Shown piece after piece: positions 52,949-55,974 of a stretch of DNA of 55,974 bases. A program made the translations under genes and the position numbers. Under the pieces are notes generated by a model. It searched no databases. It saw only the letters and a list, made by a program, of their open reading frames with translations, and had not been told where the DNA came from. This stretch comes from an uncultured Pseudomonadota bacterium (GTDB lineage Bacteria > Pseudomonadota > Alphaproteobacteria > RF32 > CAG-239). Positions within the stretch are counted from its first letter, which is position 1. Every line of letters starts with the position of its first letter. The DNA lies in NCBI GenBank assembly GCA_902793695.1, contig CADBEI010000001.1, forward strand, positions 19,990 through 75,963, written 5' to 3'.

Positions 52949-53917
52949 ATGGTAAAAACTGTTTGGAGTTTAATGGATAATCGGCGCGGTAGCGTCAATC
53001 AGGCTTTGGGAGTGTTAAAAGCCTTAAATCCGTCGCATTTTGAAATTGTCGAAAAAAAGATAGATTATACCAAACTCTCCGCTTTGCCGAATTGGATTCG
53101 CGGTTGCTCACTTTTGGGAATTACCGCCGACAGCAAAAAGCAAATCACCGCACCGTATCCGGATTATGTTTTATCCGTCAGCCGCCGTACCGCTCCGATT
53201 GCGCGCTATATCAAAAAGCAATCGCCGCGCACCAAAATCATTCAGCTGATGCATCCGGGTAATGCCGGATTAGATGAGTTTGATTTGGTAATTGTGCCGG
53301 AACACGATAAAAATAAAAAATCCGGTGCAAATATTCGTTATATCGTCGGCTGTCCGCACCAAATAACCCCTCAATATCTCGCCGATGCCCGCACCAAATG
53401 GGCCGAAAAATTTGCTCATCTACCCAAGCCGCTCACCGCGGTTATCATCGGCGGCTCAATTAAAGGCAAGCCGTTTCCAAGTGAAGATGTAGAAGATTTG
53501 TGCCGCAAAATAAAGAAATTAAAACAAGAAATCGGCGGTTCGATTCTGATTACCACCTCCCGCCGTACCGGAGCTGAGGCCGAAAAAATAATTAAGTCCT
53601 CGCTTGCCGATATTCCGCAATATCCCTATTATTGGGGTACGAGCGGCGATAATCCGTATGCCGGATTTTTGGCTTGTGCCGATAATATTGTGATTACGGC
53701 CGATTCGGTTTCGATGTGCTGTGAAGCCACCGGAGCCGGTAAGCCGCTGTATTTATTTGTCGGCGGCGATAAATGGCTTACGGCAAAACATAAACGCTTT
53801 GCGCAATCTCTTTTAGATAGAAAATGTGCGATTTTGCTCGGCGACAATACCGATATTTCGGCACCGCAACCGCTGAATGCCGCCGCCGAAGTCGCCGCGA
53901 TGATTGAACAACTGTAG
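52949..53917 (+). CDS. ELM1/GtrOC1-like protein
   Basis: A 322-residue protein of the 'mitochondrial fission ELM1' family, found widely in alphaproteobacteria. Motifs are WSLMDNRRGSVNQALGVLKAL at the N terminus, SVSRRTAPIARYIKKQSPRTKIIQLMHPG, DLVIVPEHD and ADNIVITADSVSMCCEATGAGKPLYLF in the glycosyltransferase-like second half. The fold suggests a GT-B-type enzyme, but no bacterial substrate is established. A GGAG-containing leader precedes the ATG. Confidence 0.88.
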   Translation: MVKTVWSLMDNRRGSVNQALGVLKALNPSHFEIVEKKIDYTKLSALPNWIRGCSLLGITADSKKQITAPYPDYVLSVSRRTAPIARYIKKQSPRTKIIQLMHPGNAGLDEFDLVIVPEHDKNKKSGANIRYIVGCPHQITPQYLADARTKWAEKFAHLPKPLTAVIIGGSIKGKPFPSEDVEDLCRKIKKLKQEIGGSILITTSRRTGAEAEKIIKSSLADIPQYPYYWGTSGDNPYAGFLACADNIVITADSVSMCCEATGAGKPLYLFVGGDKWLTAKHKRFAQSLLDRKCAILLGDNTDISAPQPLNAAAEVAAMIEQL

Positions 53918-53919
53918 TT

Positions 53920-54678
53920 TTATTTAACTCGTTTTTCCAACATAGCCGCGCATATTTTTTGAAAAAAGAAACGTTCCTGACAACGGTCAAACGGTTTCCA
54001 TCCTTCGTCGCTTACGGCTTCTATATCGGCACCGGCGGCAACCAGTGCCTTTGCCATTTGTACATTATCAAATCTGACTGCATAATGTAACGCGGTGTAG
54101 CCTTTTGTATCTTTTGCATTAACGTCGGCACCGGCATCTATCAACAACTTTACGGCTTCTCCGGCGTTATTTTTGGCGGCAAACAACAACGGTGTTTCTC
54201 CCTTTGAGTAATATTCCTGCGGTATCATTTCCAAATCAGGATGATAAGATAACACCACATTCAAACATTTTGCATTATGCTTATTTGACAGCATATAAAA
54301 GTAAAGCGTACCCTTAAAACCGTCAATCCGCTCATATATAATATCTATACCGGCTTCTTGCAAAATTTTATCAAGTGCCTCGCAATCACTGTTTTCGATG
54401 GCATCCATAATCCCGTTGATCATATTTTCTTTTTTTATTCCTGCTTCATCACATCTAACTTTACGTCCGGTTCGATGATTATATTTCGGAGTCCATGCCG
54501 CAGCCGGACAGGTCGGTGATTCAATACAATTGGTCGGCTCTTTTACCCACACCACACCGTCCATGCATTTTTCGGAATAAAGCGGGGCGAAATTTTTGGA
54601 CAATGCATTTTCCGCCAACCCCGCAGACAAACCGAAAGCCGATAACAATACCCAAAAGACAAATATTCCTTTTTTCAT
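53920..54678 (-). CDS. Exported ankyrin-repeat protein
   Basis: A 252-residue protein. The signal peptide (MKKGIFVFWVLLSAFGLSAGLA) sends it to the periplasm or beyond. An N-terminal cysteine-containing part (KCMDGVVWVKEPTNCIESPTC) is followed by ankyrin repeats from about residue 130: GETPLLFAAKNNAGEAVKLL, GYTALHYAVRFDNVQMAKAL and EGWKPFD. AAGGAG precedes ATG 54678, which is preferred to upstream in-frame starts inside nth. It could bind a protein partner in the envelope. Confidence 0.8.
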   Translation of the reverse strand: MKKGIFVFWVLLSAFGLSAGLAENALSKNFAPLYSEKCMDGVVWVKEPTNCIESPTCPAAAWTPKYNHRTGRKVRCDEAGIKKENMINGIMDAIENSDCEALDKILQEAGIDIIYERIDGFKGTLYFYMLSNKHNAKCLNVVLSYHPDLEMIPQEYYSKGETPLLFAAKNNAGEAVKLLIDAGADVNAKDTKGYTALHYAVRFDNVQMAKALVAAGADIEAVSDEGWKPFDRCQERFFFQKICAAMLEKRVK

Positions 54679-54682
54679 TGTT

Positions 54683-55327
54683 TTACTCCTTGTTTCGCTT
54701 ATCTTTGCTCCGGCAATAAGCATAAATCTGGCATTTTTCACACAACGGTCTTTGTGCCTTGCAAATGTAGCGCCCGAACAAAACAAGCCAGTGATTGGTA
54801 TTAACTATCATCTCTGGAGGCAAAATTTTCAGCAAATCTTTTTCCACTTCCAATGGCGTTTTTCCCTTGCTAAAATCAAGCCGATGCGCGATTCGCATAA
54901 CGTGCGTATCCACCGCCAAAGTCGGCTGATGATACCACACATTCATCACCACATTGGCGGTTTTGCGCCCCACTCCGGCCAGCGTGGTCAATACATCGCG
55001 GTCAGCCGGCACTTCACCCCCGAAATCATCCAGCAACTGCCGGCTCATTTCCATAATGTTTTTGGCTTTATTATTGAACAATCCGATGGTTTTGATATGT
55101 TTTTTAAGATTATCTTCGCCCAAACTCAACATTTTTTGCGGTGTATCGGCAATTTTGAAAAGCGCTTCGGTGGCGCGATTAACCCCTTTATCGGTGCTTT
55201 GTGCCGAAAGCATAACCGCCACCAACAGCGTATACGGATTATGAAAATTGAGTTCGCATTGCGGATTGGGATTTTCTCTGGCAAAAATCTGCATAATTTC
55301 CGATATTTCCGCCTTTGCGCGCGTCAT
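54683..55327 (-). CDS. nth: Endonuclease III (DNA glycosylase/AP lyase)
   Basis: A 214-residue base-excision repair enzyme for oxidised pyrimidines. The helix-hairpin-helix is LTTLAGVGRKTANVVMNV with the catalytic Lys, the catalytic Asp is in AVDTHVMRIAHRL, and the [4Fe-4S] ligands are C-x6-C-x2-C-x5-C in CKAQRPLCEKCQIYAYC. Full length for the family. The start overlaps the tsaD stop. Confidence 0.96.
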   Translation of the reverse strand: MTRAKAEISEIMQIFARENPNPQCELNFHNPYTLLVAVMLSAQSTDKGVNRATEALFKIADTPQKMLSLGEDNLKKHIKTIGLFNNKAKNIMEMSRQLLDDFGGEVPADRDVLTTLAGVGRKTANVVMNVWYHQPTLAVDTHVMRIAHRLDFSKGKTPLEVEKDLLKILPPEMIVNTNHWLVLFGRYICKAQRPLCEKCQIYAYCRSKDKRNKE

Positions 55328-55974
55328 GCCTTAACTCCGCCCGCTCCCGGCGCTTTCGGCGCGGTTTCATCCAGCGGCCAACGCGGTCGCGGCTTAAAAT
55401 CAAGCTCATTGATATAGCCCAAACGAAAACGCTCCAATCCGGCCCAAGCCACCATTACTCCGTTATCGGTGCAAAAACGAATCGGCGGTGCCGCAAATTC
55501 CAAATCGTTGTCAGTCGCCAATTGTTTCAACGCATTGCGCAAATAAGTATTAGAGGCCACCCCGCCGGAAACCACCAAATGTTCGCCCTCCGGATATTTT
55601 TGTTTGAAGTATTTGATGGCTCGCTCCAATTTGCGCACCAAACAATCGGTCGCCGTCATCTGAAAGCAAGCGCAAATATCCGCCACGTCTTGCTTCGGTA
55701 AAATAGCGTGTTCCACTGCCCCGTCTGCCGAATAGGATTCGATAATTTTGCGAACTGCGGTTTTCAGGCCGGAAAAAGACAAATTGCAATCGCCGGAATT
55801 CAAAAGCGGACGCGGCAACGTAAAGCGCGAATCATCGCCGATTGCCGCCAGTTTTTCAATCATCGGACCGCCCGGATAGCCCAATCCCAGCATTTTTGCC
55901 ACCTTATCAAACGCTTCGCCGGCGGCGTCATCAATCGTTGTCCCCAAACGCTCATATTCGCCGACATTTTTAAC
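55324..55974 (-). CDS. tsaD: tRNA threonylcarbamoyladenosine biosynthesis protein TsaD, C-terminal part (cut by window edge)
   Basis: About 216 codons of the 3' part are visible; the gene continues past position 55974. TsaD transfers the threonylcarbamoyl group to A37 of ANN-decoding tRNAs. Visible motifs are GEYERLGTTIDDAAGEAFDK, KMLGLGYPGGPMIEKLA, LNSGDCNLSFSGLKTAVRK, LVVSGGVASNTYLRNAL and PPIRFCTDNGVMVAWAGLER. It overlaps nth by four bases. Confidence 0.95.
   Translation of the reverse strand, partial: VKNVGEYERLGTTIDDAAGEAFDKVAKMLGLGYPGGPMIEKLAAIGDDSRFTLPRPLLNSGDCNLSFSGLKTAVRKIIESYSADGAVEHAILPKQDVADICACFQMTATDCLVRKLERAIKYFKQKYPEGEHLVVSGGVASNTYLRNALKQLATDNDLEFAAPPIRFCTDNGVMVAWAGLERFRLGYINELDFKPRPRWPLDETAPKAPGAGGVKA

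Overview
The window looks like a chromosomal segment of a moderately AT-rich, host-associated alphaproteobacterium living at least partly without oxygen. The alphaproteobacterial signs are gene orders and families: miaB-phoH-ybeY-lnt, maf-RNase E/G-yacG, a DksA of about 142 residues with few cysteines, an ELM1-like protein and an Mla-type lipid transporter. Class III ribonucleotide reductase (nrdD/nrdG) points to anaerobic growth. The lineage is an inference from gene content; no 16S gene is present.

Layout. 1-1000: tRNA-Thr(CGT), a degenerate second tRNA-Thr copy, a repeated hairpin element, and a minus-strand structured RNA ahead of a small HTH gene. 1049-4180: prepilin peptidase, groES-groEL, an acyl-carrier-protein-like gene. 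4286-5290: two membrane-protein ORFs of foreign look. 5314-9402: rpmB, tRNA-Arg(CCG) inside nested partial duplications, ISL3 and IS3-type relics, a HExxH protein, a VirB8-like gene. 9521-17718: TolC-like lipoprotein, class III RNR operon behind a paired NrdR-box region, a split chromate transporter, an unknown gene. 17715-22272: lnt, ybeY, phoH, miaB. 22458-27138: TerB, YggT, YggU, folD, a DedA/YqaA-type protein and a thioredoxin-like protein. 27236-30279: small lipoprotein plus a TerY-P-type triad (vWA, PP2C, kinase). 30426-36305: nitronate-monooxygenase-like protein, PpiC, SecA, PilS-like protein. 36310-42730: lipid-transport operon, yacG, RNase E/G, maf, dksA, pilin-like protein. 42857-49059: envelope proteins, M49-like peptidase, HD protein, serS. 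49060-55974: a second foreign-looking segment, DnaJ/CbpA, lipoprotein, ELM1, ankyrin protein, nth and the 3' part of tsaD.

Most notable points. (1) The class III RNR is split: the 699-residue NrdD ends just after its zinc site, and the glycyl-radical loop is encoded by a separate 72-codon gene with its own ribosome binding site, followed by nrdG. (2) A family of short hairpin elements sits beside tRNA genes and their terminators; two stems show compensatory base changes between copies, and the neighbouring tRNAs have degenerate tandem duplicates. (3) A roughly 150-nt structured RNA with its own promoter and terminator precedes an XRE-like regulator. (4) Pilin-type proteins and a prepilin peptidase are scattered through the window without an assembly cluster. 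(5) A TerY-P-type phospho-signalling triad is preceded by an LptM-like lipoprotein gene too short for routine ORF calling.
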